Shown here: in pieces, positions 11,336 through 23,770 of the stretch
How the letters are laid out: every line of letters begins with the position of its first letter
Position numbering within the stretch: position 1 is the first letter of the stretch
Source of the DNA: Hyperoodon ampullatus
Taxonomy: Eukaryota > Chordata > Mammalia > Artiodactyla > Ziphiidae
Assembly (NCBI GenBank): GCA_949752795.1
Contig: OX457071.1
Location: forward strand, 26,520,800-26,584,799
Reading direction: 5' to 3'
DNA length: 64,000 nt
Notes under the pieces: model-generated
The model's input: only the letters and a program-made list of their open reading frames with translations
The model's database searches: none
What the model was told of the DNA's origin: nothing
Program-made: the position numbers and the translations under genes

Positions 11336-12448
11336 TACATTCATTAGACAGAAGAAACAAATAATTTGAGCAAACAAGATTTTCCTTTTGGTGTACTGAG
11401 ATTTCTGTCATGTCTCAGAGTATCTTACTATAAATCATCATTACTGTTTAATTTTGTCCTTGCCTTTTTTAGCTGTTTTTATATCTCTGTGTGCATGCGT
11501 AGTGCTGTTAATGATTCAAAGCATCTTACTGCTCTTTTAGTTATTTTTCAACCTTTGAATTTTATTTTTTCTTAACTCCACTTCCAAGGTAGCTGTCTAC
11601 TAACTATGAACTTAAATGGATAATATTTTAAAAATCCAATTTCTAATAAAACAAGACTTCTTGGAATTGCTTTGGTACCTGGCAAAGAATTGAGAAAATC
11701 ATATTTCTGATCCATATATCTTTGATGTATTTCAATATCATGGTACAGTATTATCTTGATTCATTTATTAGTTAAGTCATTTCTAAAAAAACATTTTTTT
11801 CTTTTTTTCATAAAAGGGTAATTCCAGCAGAGTCACATTTTTTAGTGCTTTGTGGGTAATATAAATGAGAAAATCATCAGCACCACTCCCAAGCCACTAA
11901 ACTGTGGGAAATTGCCTTGGTAGATCAACCAGAAACAGTTCTACTGACTTCTTAGTACAAGTTAGGTTCAAGGGGTAAGGATTACTGTATCAAGAGAGAC
12001 ACGGTGTGTTACTTGTTCTATCACCACTTTAAATTATTTTAAAGGTTTCTGGGTGACTCTTGGTAACCCTGATATTTGCAGTGCTCTTCTAGCTGTTGCA
12101 CAATTTTTCGTTTCCTGGCTGTTTCATAGAAATAAGAAATGCTTTCTTTTATGTACTGGATAAAGGACTAGTCTTTCTCTTCAGGGACTCCAATTTGAGT
12201 TCAACCTACAATCTTAAGTGAAATGAGTCTGGTGCCTGGTCCTGAGTCACTGGTGACTGAAAATACTCAGCCCCAAACTTGTTTTTCCTTCCATTACTGT
12301 CGTCTGTAATGCAGACAACAGTAAAATTATCAGGTGCCCGATAGCTCTGGAACAAAATTTCTAAAACAAACAATGTGCTAAAATTGATCTAAGATGCTGG
12401 TACATATTCCCTGCTACAACTCCTCCCCTAAAACATGACCTGATGGTC
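11336..12448. other. Unique non-coding sequence
   Basis: No gene or repeat is recognised. The plus-strand frame at 11366-11575 is hydrophobic but short and without family resemblance. Confidence 0.5.
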
Positions 12449-12468
12449 TGGAATCTGTTGGCATTCTT

Positions 12469-12713
12469 TTTTTTGTTTGTTTGTTTGTTTTTGTTTTGTT
12501 TTGTTTTGTTTTTTTTTTTTTGCAGTACGCGGGCCTCTTACTGTCGTGGCCTCTCCCGTTGCAGAGCACAGGCACCGGACGCGCAGGCTCAGCGGCCATG
12601 GCTCACGGGCCCAGCTGCTCCGCGGCATGTGGGATCTTCCCGGACCAGGGCACGAACCCGTGTCCCCTGCATCGGCAGGCGGATTCTCAACCACTGCGCC
12701 ACCAGGGAAGCCC
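12469..12713 (-). mobile_element. CHR-type SINE (cetacean), full length
   Basis: Same head, body and orientation as the copy at 9943-10161. Its tail is longer and mixed (read as TTTG and TTTTG repeats on the plus strand). A perfect 20-bp target-site duplication flanks it at 12449-12468 and 12714-12733. The intact duplication and low divergence from the other copies suggest a fairly recent insertion. Confidence 0.95.
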
Positions 12714-12733
12714 TGGAATCTGTTGGCATTCTT

Positions 12734-14540
12734 CATGTAATTGTTTGCACGCACGTGCTTGAGATACCAGTCACCCCATGCCTGGAAGTTGCCACTTAAT
12801 CATGACAGCAGATGAAAAGCGAGACTGGCTTACCACATTTGGGACCATAGGTTGTTCAGTACAAACAGCTCTGAGCACTCTCAGCCTACCCAAATGAAAT
12901 CGGAGTAATTACTGAACCCAAAGCACAGCTTTTCCTCAGATCCTTTCTTCCATGCTCGTTACTGGTGACCACAGCAGTCACAAGAACAGGGGAAGGAGAA
13001 GAGTAAGTGGAGACTCAGGATGCTGGGATGTGAAGAGACCTCCTAGGGGAGGAGAGCCCAGAAAACTTCACTTTTCAGGGTATCTGCCACGAGGCAGATG
13101 GGGAAACCAAGAAAGTATGGCTGCAGGAAGAGGGAGGGAAGATGGCGCCACACATGAGGGATATGATTTGCTTGGGGAGCAGCGAGTCCAGGGTAGGACC
13201 CGCAGAAAGGAACGATGGGACAAGCAAAAAGGGAGCGAGGACTTTGGATAAACATGCAAGGGGTGAACAAAATGATTCTAGTGGCGGATGCAGTAAACAG
13301 TCCTCAGTCAGTGAGGAGCAAGCATGGGCTGAGAAAGGGCCAGAGAAGGGAGAGTGAAAATTACAGATACTGTGCAGAAAGAAAGTAGAGCTGCCTCGTG
13401 ACTAACTGGAAAGTTCTGTACCCTTGAGAGGAGGCTCTTTCGGAGAACTCTACAAAAATAACTCACCCGACTTGTCTGCTGTCCAGATCCAGAGAGCTGA
13501 GGGCGGAAAGAGATAATTGCTCAATAAATCATCCTTATCAAGCACACTTTCTCTTTCCTGGAACACTGTAGGAAGTTGGAGAGATCGAGAGGTTATGAAA
13601 TCGCCCCCTGTTCTCCTTCTAATATTCCGGCCACGTTCCTGAGCTAGCCTACCTCCCCCTCTTTCTTAACTGTTCTGGTGACACATCTAGACGCCCGCCC
13701 CCCGCACCGCCTTGTTCAGCTTCACCCTGTTTTCGGCCAGCTCATTTTTAGTGTTACCTTTTTCCCAGAGATGATTTAGATGTGTTTCCGTTTCTCTTCC
13801 CTCACCTTCCTTTCTGCTTTTTGCAGGTAAGACACAATGTCTTTTTGCCTCTCAGCTGATCTTCCAAAGAGTAGGTAGCACTGCGAAAATTTCCTTCAGT
13901 CTGCTTTTCCTCCAGGCCAGGCCTCAATGGCTGTAACCACATTTTTCTAAAAAAGAGGCTGATGTCTGTCTAGGAGACAGAGATCACAGGTGGAGTCCAA
14001 ATCAGAACGTACTGTCAGTCAGTCCTGAAAACTCCGGCTCTTCAGGTGCCATCCCATGCTACCTAAAAATAAACCTGCATTGACCTTTACCTGACAGTCG
14101 GTATTTTCCCCTCTTCAATTTTGCCAGCAGTGAAATGATCACTTAGGGATCTCTACACTTGAGAGAAGCTTTGTTTGTGTTGGAATGTTACAAAATACAT
14201 TTTGGAGCTAATGTCTTTTAACCCAATTATAACTTCATCCTCCTAGGAATTCAGTTTTCACTAGAAGTGTTCTGGATTTCCATAACCTTTCCCACTGTAA
14301 CTATCTCATCTGATTTCTCCTCGTCCCCACTCACCCTGGCCAGATTGTCCCCTTCACTCCCCCATGGGCACTCCATGCTCATGATTCATCTTCTTGCCAG
14401 AATCCCTTGCTCTTTGCCTGGCTAGGGTCTCTTTATTCACCACGTTCCAAGTCAGTCCACTTTCTCCATGAACCTCTCCAACCCTTATTTATCTTCTTTT
14501 CTGTAAATTTAGCACTCAACTGTTTTGAGTGTCAGTAGAA
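12734..14540. other. Unique non-coding sequence
   Basis: No coding gene is recognised. The frames at 12952-13357 (up to 99 codons) are Gly/Arg/Lys-rich and resemble nothing known. A splice-like motif is listed separately at 13797-13832. The segment at about 14290-14520 has the CT-rich look of an old L2 LINE end, but I cannot fix its limits. Confidence 0.5.
13797..13832 (+). other. Recursive-splice-like motif (acceptor abutting donor)
   Basis: A long pyrimidine-rich tract ends in 'ttgcag' and is followed with no gap by 'gtaagac', so an acceptor AG (13825-13826) directly abuts a donor GT (13827-13828). This is the consensus of zero-length exons used for recursive splicing in very long introns. 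It matters only if a plus-strand transcript crosses the window, which cannot be shown here. Confidence 0.35.
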
Positions 14541-14770
14541 CATGTTAGTTAAGAGTAAAGATTGGAGAATCAGAATACGTGGGTGTGAATCCTGGATCTG
14601 CAATCTATTTGCTGTATAACCTTGGGCAAGTTATATGGATTCTCTGTGCTTCACTTTTTCCCATTAGTAAAGTGGAGATAATAATGTATTCTACTTCATT
14701 GAATGGTGGGAGAATTTAATAGGATAATATAATCAACACTTAGTGCAGTGCATATTTAGAATGAGTACCA
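14541..14770 (+). mobile_element. MIR SINE
   Basis: The order is that of MIR: 'gggtgtgaatcctggatctg', 'gtataaccttgggcaagttat', 'ctctgtgcttcac', 'agtaaagtggagataataatg', then a degenerate 3' part. The copy is old and diverged. Confidence 0.88.
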
Positions 14771-17105
14771 TGTGTCTGTCACAATTTGTGTTTTGTATTT
14801 TTGTTCAGTCATATATTACACAATAGAAAGCAGAGGTCATCTTTTATTCTCTTTAGCCATCCCCAATAGTGCCAAGAGAGAACTAAGAACAAAGAGGCGT
14901 TTAACCACTTGCTTATGGATTGATTGTGTCAACTGAATTAAAATGTCTTTTCTAAGATGCCAAGTGGCAAGAAAAATTCACCATGTATGTTAGTCCGATT
15001 AGACTGAGAAGAGTGTTACTGAATCTTATGGGCAACCCTAAGCCCTAAACAGAAGTCAACAGGAAAATGAGCATCTGTACCCCTCACTCTTTGACTTAGC
15101 GCTTTGTCCATGGCCCACACTGCTGCCACCAGATGGGTGAAGCAGTGCCCACTTATCTCTGATTTGTCTTTGAGCTTTCTTCTTACTCTCAAAGAAAGGA
15201 AAATAATTTGTAAACTAGGTCAACAGAATGTGTAAACTAGGACCACAAAAGGGGGTTGCAATAAAAGCAGAAAAACAAGCTTCATCTAAGAAAATCATGC
15301 TGCTCTTTGTTGCATTGAATTCTGTTTTAAAAAAAATTATTTTCTATGGACCATGTCATAGAACTCTTGGATACTACAACATTTTCAATGTAATTCCATT
15401 TAAATCTAGATTTTTGCTGTTTGTTTAACTGTAGTTCAGAGCTAATCTTATTTCTCTTTTAGAAAGCACATATCAAGACAATTTTCTATTGAAACTGCTT
15501 CTAGAGGTCACACAACAAATTCTGTTTCTGCTCTTTCTCTCTTTGTTCCACCTTATTCCTTGACCTAAATACTAACTCCTGTTAGACTCTAAGATTCAGA
15601 ACATCTGTCTACACCTTTCCTAGGTTCCCTCTGGAGGCCCGACTTTGTTCTTGACTGTATATTGCTAACCACAGTAGAAGCCATGAACACAGCTTGTCTC
15701 CCTACAGGTCCCAGACTGCCTGATTGCCAGTGACAGCAATTTATGCTTTTATGCCCACTCACTGCTATAACACATTTAGATTTTATGGTAGAAACTCATG
15801 GATCCAGTGATGTTTGTGAAATTCAGCTGGGTGAGCAACTGTCTTTGTTTGACAATCCTGTCTTCAGAACTGTTTTCTTCTTTAAGTTTTTCAGAATTCC
15901 AGATCCCTGAAAAATCCTAACGATTGTTCTGCCTGCTTATTCATATGAATTAGACCAGCAATGGCCCAAGCTTAGTCAGATGTGGTGTCAAACACCAGAA
16001 AGGCGTCTTGCATGGCATTTTGTATCGCCATGGAAATGCTGAATAAATAGCAATGTCAGTGGAGCAGTACTCTTTAACTATTTGCTCCGTAACCTTCATC
16101 TCGTCATATTAGATATGATAGAAACATACCTGAGCTCACTTTTATGTAGGTGGACTATCAGTACATCTTGTTATTATAATTCTCCTTAAAGAGCCAACTC
16201 TGACTTAGGATTTAGGTTATCTTGCCTCACCCACTGTTACTTTGCAGATTCTCCCATTATCTGATTTCAGACAGGGAAACAAACCCTGGAGATAGTGGAA
16301 ATTCTAATGCAGATGGTTGGAATAGGCATGATGCAGTTTGCTGTGTGGAGATGAAACTCATGGCCCTTTAGTATGGAAACTAAAGACTAAACTAAACTGT
16401 TGTCAACTAAGAGAGAATCGAAGCCAAGCTGATTACAAGCCCACTGAAGAACAGGATTTCCAAAGAGCAAAAGCACATCTAACGTGGATTTTTTAAGGTG
16501 GTTTCAAAGATGTAGGGCAAAGCACAGTGTGTTTGGAAAGAAAGAACGGAGATGTGGAACAACGGTGTGGGGCAATCTTTAAGGCAAGGGCAAGGACAAG
16601 GGCAGGGGAAAGCTGAAGGGGTTAATGCTGGCGGGATTGCAGAGTGTGATTGCTTTGAGATTACAGTAAATCAAGGGATAAAGAGGTTAAAGAATGAACT
16701 ACATAAGTAGGTTTGTGAATTAATGATGGTTCGAAACTGGCTTGTTGAACTCAGAGAAATGCAGTAATTCATAGTGAGTAGGAAAATGGACAGACATTCA
16801 AGTTGGATGGATTCTTTTATTCCTTTACCTGTTCTTACCTTTGTGGCATAGGACAGACAACCTAATTCTTTCAAGTGCTAGCCTGCATAATGGTATACTG
16901 AGTTTCCACCTGATTATGTAGGGAGTCTAAGGTCCAGGGAGATATTGACCACTCAGTACTTTGGAGCTCTTTGGAAGGGCACATGTATGTGCATATTCAT
17001 TTAGTAGAGTAATTGTTCCTTGTTTCAACAAAACCAAACCAAATACAAATAACTAAAAAACGAAAAAGAATGTTCAAAGATATGGAATTAAACAACTAGG
17101 TTCAA
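14771..17105. other. Unique non-coding sequence
   Basis: No gene is recognised. A GGGCAA/GGACAA-type short repeat occurs near 16580-16610. Open frames at 15228-15428 and 16671-16874 are not protein-like. Confidence 0.5.
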
Positions 17106-17107
17106 AA

Positions 17108-17205
17108 GTAAAAGCCTCTTGAAGGCAGATGTTATCTCTCTCTTTGTGCCATTAGCACCAAGCCCAGTGCCTGGCACATCTTAGACTGTTTACAGGTTTG
17201 ATGAG
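17108..17205 (+). mobile_element. L2 LINE 3'-end fragment
   Basis: The words 'tcttgaaggcagatgttatctc' in outline, then 'cccagtgcctggcacat', match the conserved 3' end of L2. Short and old. Confidence 0.65.
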
Positions 17206-17394
17206 AAATGATTCTGAAAATGGCTAAATTAATTTTTTGGGGGAAAAATTGGATTCATCGAAGTCATTTAATGAGTGGAGTTAGTCATGCCGAACATGTC
17301 AATTTTGCTTCATCTTAGCAGAAATAAACTCATCTGTCACTGTTTTGCACTTTCTAGCATGATCTAAGTCTGATATGCAATGCTGTTTAAGCCA

Positions 17395-17880
17395 TTCGAG
17401 TGTGGGCTGGACCTAGTGATTTGCTTCTAATGTATAGATAGTGGCAAGAGTGCTGGGATGGCGTTTCTGAGATTAGGTTACAAGAGGACTATGACTTCCT
17501 TTGTGGTGCTCTCTTGCGCCCTCTCTAGGGTCACTTGCCCTAAAAGAAGCATGCTGCCATGATGGGGGCATGGAGGTACCCACGTGGCATGGTGAGAAGT
17601 TGAGGCCCTTAGTCCAACAGTGCATGAGGGTGTTGAGCCTGGCTACAGCAATGCAAGGGAGCTGGAAAGGTAATCATTCAGCCCTAGCTGGGACTTCGGA
17701 TGACCATAAATAACCCCAGCTGACAACTGGATTGCAACCTCATGAGAAACCTTTAATCTAAGGGACCCAGCTAAACCATTCCTAGATACCCAACCCACAG
17801 AAACTACAAAATACTAAATGTTTGTTATGTTAAGAAGCTAAGTTTTGGGATGATTGGTTATGCAGCGATAGATAATGAAT
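17395..17880 (+). mobile_element. Solo LTR, ERVL-MaLR (MLT1-like)
   Basis: The segment starts with the 'gtgggctggacctagtgatt' phrase and has 'agattaggtta'. It then carries 'ccacagaaac', a weak polyadenylation-type stretch near 17815 and the terminal 'gctaagttttgggatgatt' with 'agataatgaa'. This is the sequence order of a MaLR LTR. No internal retroviral genes lie beside it, so it is a solo LTR. The exact subfamily is uncertain. Confidence 0.75.
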
Positions 17881-17885
17881 GCACT

Positions 17886-19005
17886 GTTAAACAAAAAGAA
17901 AAAAAATCCTTGGGCAAAATGTTTGAAAACTAGACTTGTTTTTTTCCTAACAGTTTTTACTATTGTTTTTGCTGAGGGTCCTAAAGAGAGAGACAGAGAA
18001 AGAGACAGAGAGAGAGAAGGGAGTGCAGTGGGGGAAGAAGAGGAGAGATTGACTCTGTCTTTCCTTCTACTCCACCAAGGATTCTAACTTTTATCTTCCC
18101 TGTCTTCTAAGATGGCAGTCTTGGGGAGCTGAATTGAGTACATATTTGGCTTCCAAACAAATCTTCAAATACATGAAGGCTGGTTATATAAAATAAAAAA
18201 AATTATTAAAAAATGTAGTTTTCTTAATCAATGATAGATGGCACGTGAATATTTTCAAAAGTGTTTAGAAAAATGTAAACATAGTTTAAGAAGAAAGGTA
18301 AACAAAGGCTAAATTTACATTGTTATAATATTTATTGTATATAATTTCATTGCTATTTAGTGTTTTTATACTAATTTGTTTATACTAATATTGCAAATAT
18401 TTGCTAATATATGTAAACTTGTTTCATGGCTCTATTTTGGAAATCCATATTGCATTTCACCTGCCCGTACATCTATTTATTGTATTTTCTGTCTCATCAT
18501 AGCTAGTAGCAGTATTCTGCAGGTTTTGGTGATACCAGGGAGTTAAATTATCTTTAAACTGATATTCTATTCATGAGTATATGCTGTCTGAGAGCATATT
18601 GAATTTTATTAACTATGTCTCTGAAACTTCTTGGAATGAAGAGAAGTGTTTTATTTTTTTTCCTTATTCTTGCCAATATGGTAACTTTCTGAATCCATTA
18701 TTTTTAGAGCATGCCATTTAAATATGAATATTTTAGAAGTTAATTGCAAAGATCAGAAATGTGATAGCTGTGAAAAACACACTGAAGCCAGTTTTATCTT
18801 TTTAACCAAAGACAGAATCTGAAGAACAAGACTTTTCTTCTTATTCTCTTCCTCATGATAATCAACGCATATTTATAATTACCTGTGGGCATTGTATTAT
18901 ACTAATACCTGCAGGTCTTTTTTATTCATTCAATGAAAGGTTGCCAAATTCATCTATTCCATGAAGATTTTATGGGAGTTGATGTTGTCATCATCCCTTA
19001 AACTG
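17886..19005. other. AT-rich unique sequence with GA-rich microsatellite
   Basis: A degenerate GAGACAGAGA repeat lies at about 17978-18024. The rest is AT-rich with no recognisable gene. Confidence 0.55.
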
Positions 19006-19225
19006 GTAGGGTGCTTTATAGTTCACAGAGCATTTTCATGTGCATGATTCTATTAGTGCCTCGCAGTGGCCCTGGAATTAGGAGGGACATTTACTATTGT
19101 TCTCATTTTATAGAGGAGGAAATCCAAGCTAAGAGAATTTAAGTGACTGCCAGTCGGGGGTTAGAAAGTGGTATGCTTGAGTCCTGAATCTATCTACTAA
19201 CTCTTGGTCCAGTGCTCAGTCCACA
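19006..19225 (-). mobile_element. MIR SINE
   Basis: Reads as MIR in reverse: 'tttatagttcacagagcatttt', then 'ctcattttatagaggaggaaa' and 'gagaatttaagtgactgcc' with a degenerate remainder. Confidence 0.8.
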
Positions 19226-20335
19226 GGTTGTTTTTATTTTATAAATTTCTGACAGGTGCAACCACACCAAATTTATGATTAATAGTAAGTGATGAAATGT
19301 TGAATGACTCAGATAAGTGCATTAACTTTCGAATGGCTCAGATCAAGTGTGAAAGGAGATACCACCATTTAAACCAGGAGTCTATGTTTTGCTCTACCTG
19401 CAACTATTAATTAAGCTTAGTAAAAATATGCAAGTCCTACTGATGGGATATGTTCCTGGCACTTATTTCCACTGGGATTTATGGCCCAACTTACTTAACA
19501 TGTGATAAGGGAAGCACCTCTGGTTTTAGCTTAAAGTGTATTTAGTATTAGAGGAATTGGCACACTTATTATCCCCTATTGGAGAGCATCCAGTTAAAAT
19601 CCAATCTAGGGCTTGATGATTGCTTTATCTGCAATAAGGAGTCATTTGTACGAAGATGTGCTTGACAGTAACTGCTTTGAGAGATCTGAGGACCCGGCAC
19701 AGTCAGGCACCCAGTGGACACTTCGGGCGTCCATGCTCCACCCCCGTCCCCGGCCTCGCCACCTCCTTGCCCTTGTTAGGAGTTGGATGTGTCTGTCACA
19801 TGACTACCTGGCTTTGAGACTGTGGTTTAATCCTCTAACGTGGATCACTGGCCCATAGAATATTGACCTTGACTGCTACAGGATTCCTACTGGCTGAGCT
19901 ACAAAGAACTTCATTCTAATGTGCACATTGTAGGTGTTCAGCAAATATTTGCTAAAAATAAATGAATAAATGCATACTTTCATAATTGAAAACTTTCAAA
20001 ACCCAGAGAAAATGTGGTTTACGCCTTCCTGGGGCTGGGCCTGTTATTTTCTTTATCAGAATTTCCTTGAAGTGTTTGTTAAGTACAAGCTTGAATACCC
20101 TTCACATTTGGGGTTCCTGTGTCCTGATCAGTGATAGAAAAGCAGCTGCAGTGTAGTGACAGGGGCATCGAAGGGCTCCCAGTGGGTCTCTGGAGGAGCC
20201 ATGTTTTGTGCAGAGGTAGGGGTGAATTCTGGGCTCAGAAGCGCCTGGGTCAGCCAACAGTTTTGATCAGTTACCCAGGAGGGAGTGAATGAGTGGGAAG
20301 CACCAAGGTTAATTTGTTGATTAAAATTATAATTC
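19226..20335. other. Unique sequence with a small L2 remnant
   Basis: No gene is recognised. At about 19920-19980 'gtaggtgttcagcaaatatt' and 'aaatgaataaatg' resemble the extreme 3' end of a plus-strand L2. A modest GC rise occurs at 19690-19780. Confidence 0.5.
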
Positions 20336-20490
20336 AACATTTACATTTTCAAAGTACTTTATGATTGCTAATGAGTTGTTCTTCAAAGTGTACCTGGGAG
20401 GAAGGTTAGCATCTTCGTTCCCACTGTACAAAAGAGGAAACAGAAACCCGATGTTAAGTGGCTCACTCAAAGTTGCCCAGGCAATTTCAC
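20336..20490 (-). mobile_element. MIR SINE fragment
   Basis: Reverse-oriented MIR words: 'ttttcaaagtactttatga', 'cactgtacaaaagaggaaac' and 'ttaagtggctcactcaaagtt'. Confidence 0.7.
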
Positions 20491-21889
20491 CGTGAAAAAA
20501 GTCTTGGTTGAACTTTAGGAACTGGCTGTCTACACTGGGCTCAAGGTCTCCCCAGGGGAGTTGGCTCATCTTGGGGCTCTGTTGTCTAAATGTGGGTTGA
20601 TGTGGGTCTGAGATCTTCTAACGAAATAAGCTCAACCATCCTCACTCCTGAAGGATGTCAAGGAGGAAGAATAATTCTGGGAATGCACTACTTTGATCTG
20701 TCCAGGGCTGTGATTGTGTAAATTCTGCTCAGGAACATTATTTCAGGATTCCGAGCCTTTGCTTTCACTTTTCAACAAATCTCCCAGGAAACCTTTTCCT
20801 ACAAGCCTTCTCTTTGAGATAAACTCATGTTCATATTAATCCCACTTTTAGATTTTTATTCAATTAAAATAGACAGAATAGCATATTTTTTTTTCTTGTT
20901 CCAAGGAAATGAAGCAACTGTTCATCCCTAATCAGTGCTTATGGGAGACGCAGACCTCCAAAAGCTCTTTGAGTCATGTTGCTGAGGACATTTCTTCCTG
21001 TTAGCTCCCCAAGCCTTTGTGCAGATGCAGACCTTAATTTTTGTACTTACAACATTATAATGGATGCTTTGTGTGTGACTTTCTGTGAAAATTTTCACTA
21101 CTTTGTCTCTCCACAATCTTGCATCATACCTGTCTAATCATAGGCACTTAGTATTAAATGCTTGTTAGCAGAAGAATAAATTTAGGTCAATTTTTGTTAC
21201 AAGTGGATATAAACTTTTTGCTTCTTTTCGGGAAGGAATAATAGATGTAGAGTGAGAAAGAAGAATATAGGAGAAAGAAAAAAAATTGAAATAAGGAGGA
21301 GTAGTGCCAGCCTGCTGTGTACTATCTTACATACTCTCATTTGTTCTCATGATCAGAGACACAGAAAAGGAAGGGAAGGAAATAGGTAGATACAAACTGT
21401 ACTGGTTTCCCAGGTGCAAATATGTCCAACAATTGTAGTTTTAATTATGATAAAACAAAATTAGCTTCATGATGAAAAAAATCATCTTTCCCCCAGCCAA
21501 ACCCTGAGAAGGCCAATGCCAATAAGGAAATTATCTGGAAATTGGTTTCAAGGGACTCAGTCTAAAAACGGTGGATGAGCAAATATTCCATCTCCCCAAG
21601 AGCTCCCCAGATTTTTTAGTGTGGTTTCTAGTTACTAGAGAATGGGGTGAGGAATGTCATCTCAGTTCCTGGCCAGCACATCACCTATTTTCTATTTTTC
21701 ACTTAAAATAGTCCTAACTGTACAGCGTATACTGAGAACATTTAAATATTAGTTCTTGGAATTTTCTAAGGGGAGACTTAGTCACAGTTCCATAGCAGAG
21801 GTACTTTAGAAGAAAAACCTTTGGTAATTGAGGGGTTGCACAGATGCCTTATGTCAACTGAAGCTGTATATTATGAAGTAACGGTGATG
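20491..21889. other. Unique non-coding sequence
   Basis: No gene or clear repeat is recognised. Confidence 0.5.
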
Positions 21890-22085
21890 CATTGGCCACT
21901 GTATAAGAGTATGAATCAGAGGTCTGAGTTCCATGTCTGTCTGCCACTTACTGGCTATTTTGAGCAAGTTGCTGGACTTCTTTGTGCTTCAGTTTCTTCA
22001 CTGTTTTGTAAACAGGGATGATATTATTTACATTAGAGATGTTATGAAGACTAAAAAATAACATATTAATAATGTTCATTGAATC
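21890..22085 (+). mobile_element. MIR SINE
   Basis: The phrases 'ctgccacttactggctattt', 'gagcaagttgctggacttc', 'gtgcttcagtttcttcactg' and 'aacagggatgatattattt' follow in MIR order. Confidence 0.85.
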
Positions 22086-22371
22086 AGGGAGGGGGGGAAA
22101 TAAACAAAGCAAAGGAAAATTCTTCCTTAGAGAAAAACGTCAACTAATAAATGTGGAAGGAATGATAAAATTAGAAAATCACCACCGTGTAGTCCCTAAT
22201 GTCACAATTGGCTCAAGTGTGAGTATAATCAGTGGATGCTAAAGCCATTGGGTGAAAGATGTTGAGGAACAGGATATTCATCGTAAACCCTGGAGAGTAA
22301 GTTTACGCTGGAGTGGTCAGGTGGTCACACCTTTACCAAATGGTCAAGGTTAGCAGGACTCCTAGAGGAGT
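22086..22371. other. Unique non-coding sequence
   Basis: No gene or repeat is recognised. Confidence 0.5.
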
Positions 22372-22426
22372 CCTGTAACAGTTACAGTCCTGTTACAGTC
22401 CAACTGTAACTTGACGTTACAGTTGG
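22372..22426. repeat. Cluster of GTTACAG/CTGTAAC words with perfect inverted repeat
   Basis: Five copies of the heptamer GTTACAG or its complement lie within 55 bp. The last two form a perfect 11-bp inverted repeat (CCAACTGTAAC at 22400-22410, GTTACAGTTGG at 22416-22426) with a 5-bp loop. The right arm runs into the first bases of the MER2 element. Confidence 0.85.
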
Positions 22427-22771
22427 CCCTCTGTGTCCACAGGTTCTGCATCCATGGATTCAACGAACTGGGGATTGAAAATATTTGGAAAAAAATTCCA
22501 GAAAGGTCCAAAAAGCAAAACTTGAATTTGCCATGTGCTGGTGACTATTAGCAAAGCATTTATGTTGTATTTATAACAATTTACCTAGCACTTACATTGT
22601 ATTAGGTATTATTAACATAAGCAACTAGAGATGATTTAAAGTACATGGGAGGATGTGTGTAGGTTATAAGCAAATACTCTGCCATTTTATATAAGGGACT
22701 TGAGCATCTGTGGATTTTGGCATCCTCAGAGGTCCTGGAACCAATCCCCCCAGGGTACCGATGGATGACTA
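22420..22771 (+). mobile_element. MER2 DNA transposon (TcMar-Tigger), non-autonomous
   Basis: Both ends carry the same terminal inverted repeat: 'cagttggccctctgtgtcc' on the left and, read in reverse, 'agtcatccatcggtaccct' on the right. TA dinucleotides sit at each edge as expected for Tc1/mariner insertion. Internal words such as 'aaaaagcaaaacttgaattt' and 'ggacttgagcatc' agree with MER2. It encodes no transposase. Its internal minus-strand open frame is incidental. Confidence 0.88.
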
Positions 22772-22773
22772 TA

Positions 22774-23770
22774 TATGCTATTATATAATTAAAATCTGAG
22801 GTACCCAGTACCACCTGTGAATTATTCTGGCCAAAAATGTTTCATCTAAATCTAACGAAACCTCTAACCTAACTTCTGGTTTAAGAAATACAGGAGATGG
22901 AGGTATAAGCTAAGTTGCACTATGAGAAAACAACCAGAATGTGGGATATTCTGTGTAAGACAATTGGACCTGAATGCTTAAGAAAGTTCAATATCATGAA
23001 AACAAAGACAGGAAAGGGGACCGATCTGGATTAAAAGACAGTAAGGAGCTATGAAATATGTAAACTCCACGAAATATGTAAAACAGCAACAAAAGTATCA
23101 ATAGCAAGTGAGCTATAAGATGCCTTTTAAAAAAATTTATTTTTGGTCAAGGATTATTAGGAAAATGTGTGTAACAACTGGAACTAGGTGATATTTATGG
23201 AGTAATTTTTATTCTATAAAAATTCTATAATAATTTTAAAAATTTCCTAGGTATAATAATGATTTTGTGGTATATTTGAGACTATATATATACATATAAT
23301 ATATAAAGATAAAGGAAACATGAAAAATATTAACAATTGCTTTATCTAAATGGAGGTATATGAGTGTTCATTGTATTATTTTTTCAAGTTATTATGTTTA
23401 GAATTTTTCATGTTAGAAAAAACTAAAAAAGGAAATATATGTGTTACTCAAATGATAAATCTATGAAAAATCTAAGCTGTTCTTAATGTATCAATAGTAT
23501 CTATAAAATATCTATAATGGTATAGGAAACTGTTGACTAATCTGTTGATGTTGAGAAGGACAGGAACAAAACTTATCCCCAAAGGAAGTAAAGTTCACAT
23601 AGGAAAAAAAAAACCAGTTTAAAGAGTGTCAGACACCTAGGAAATACATAAAATATTTTTCTTTCCTTTTTGAGTGCAAGTTTTATTATATTTACAAGTT
23701 GGCTTGTCATCCTCCTGGTCTGAAGACAAATCCAGACGATGCTCTGGGGCAAACTCAGAACAGTATATTA
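22774..23770. other. AT-rich unique sequence
   Basis: No gene is recognised. A short imperfect duplication of 'gaaatatgtaaa' occurs near 23054-23083, and a TA-rich run at 23283-23306. Confidence 0.5.

Noticed and set aside
12952..13357. Two overlapping plus-strand frames up to 99 codons
   Set aside because: Biased Gly/Arg/Lys composition, no recognisable domain and equally long frames on the other strand.
16570..16615. Short GGGCAAGGACAAGGG repeat as a functional site
   Set aside because: Too short and irregular to separate from low-complexity sequence.
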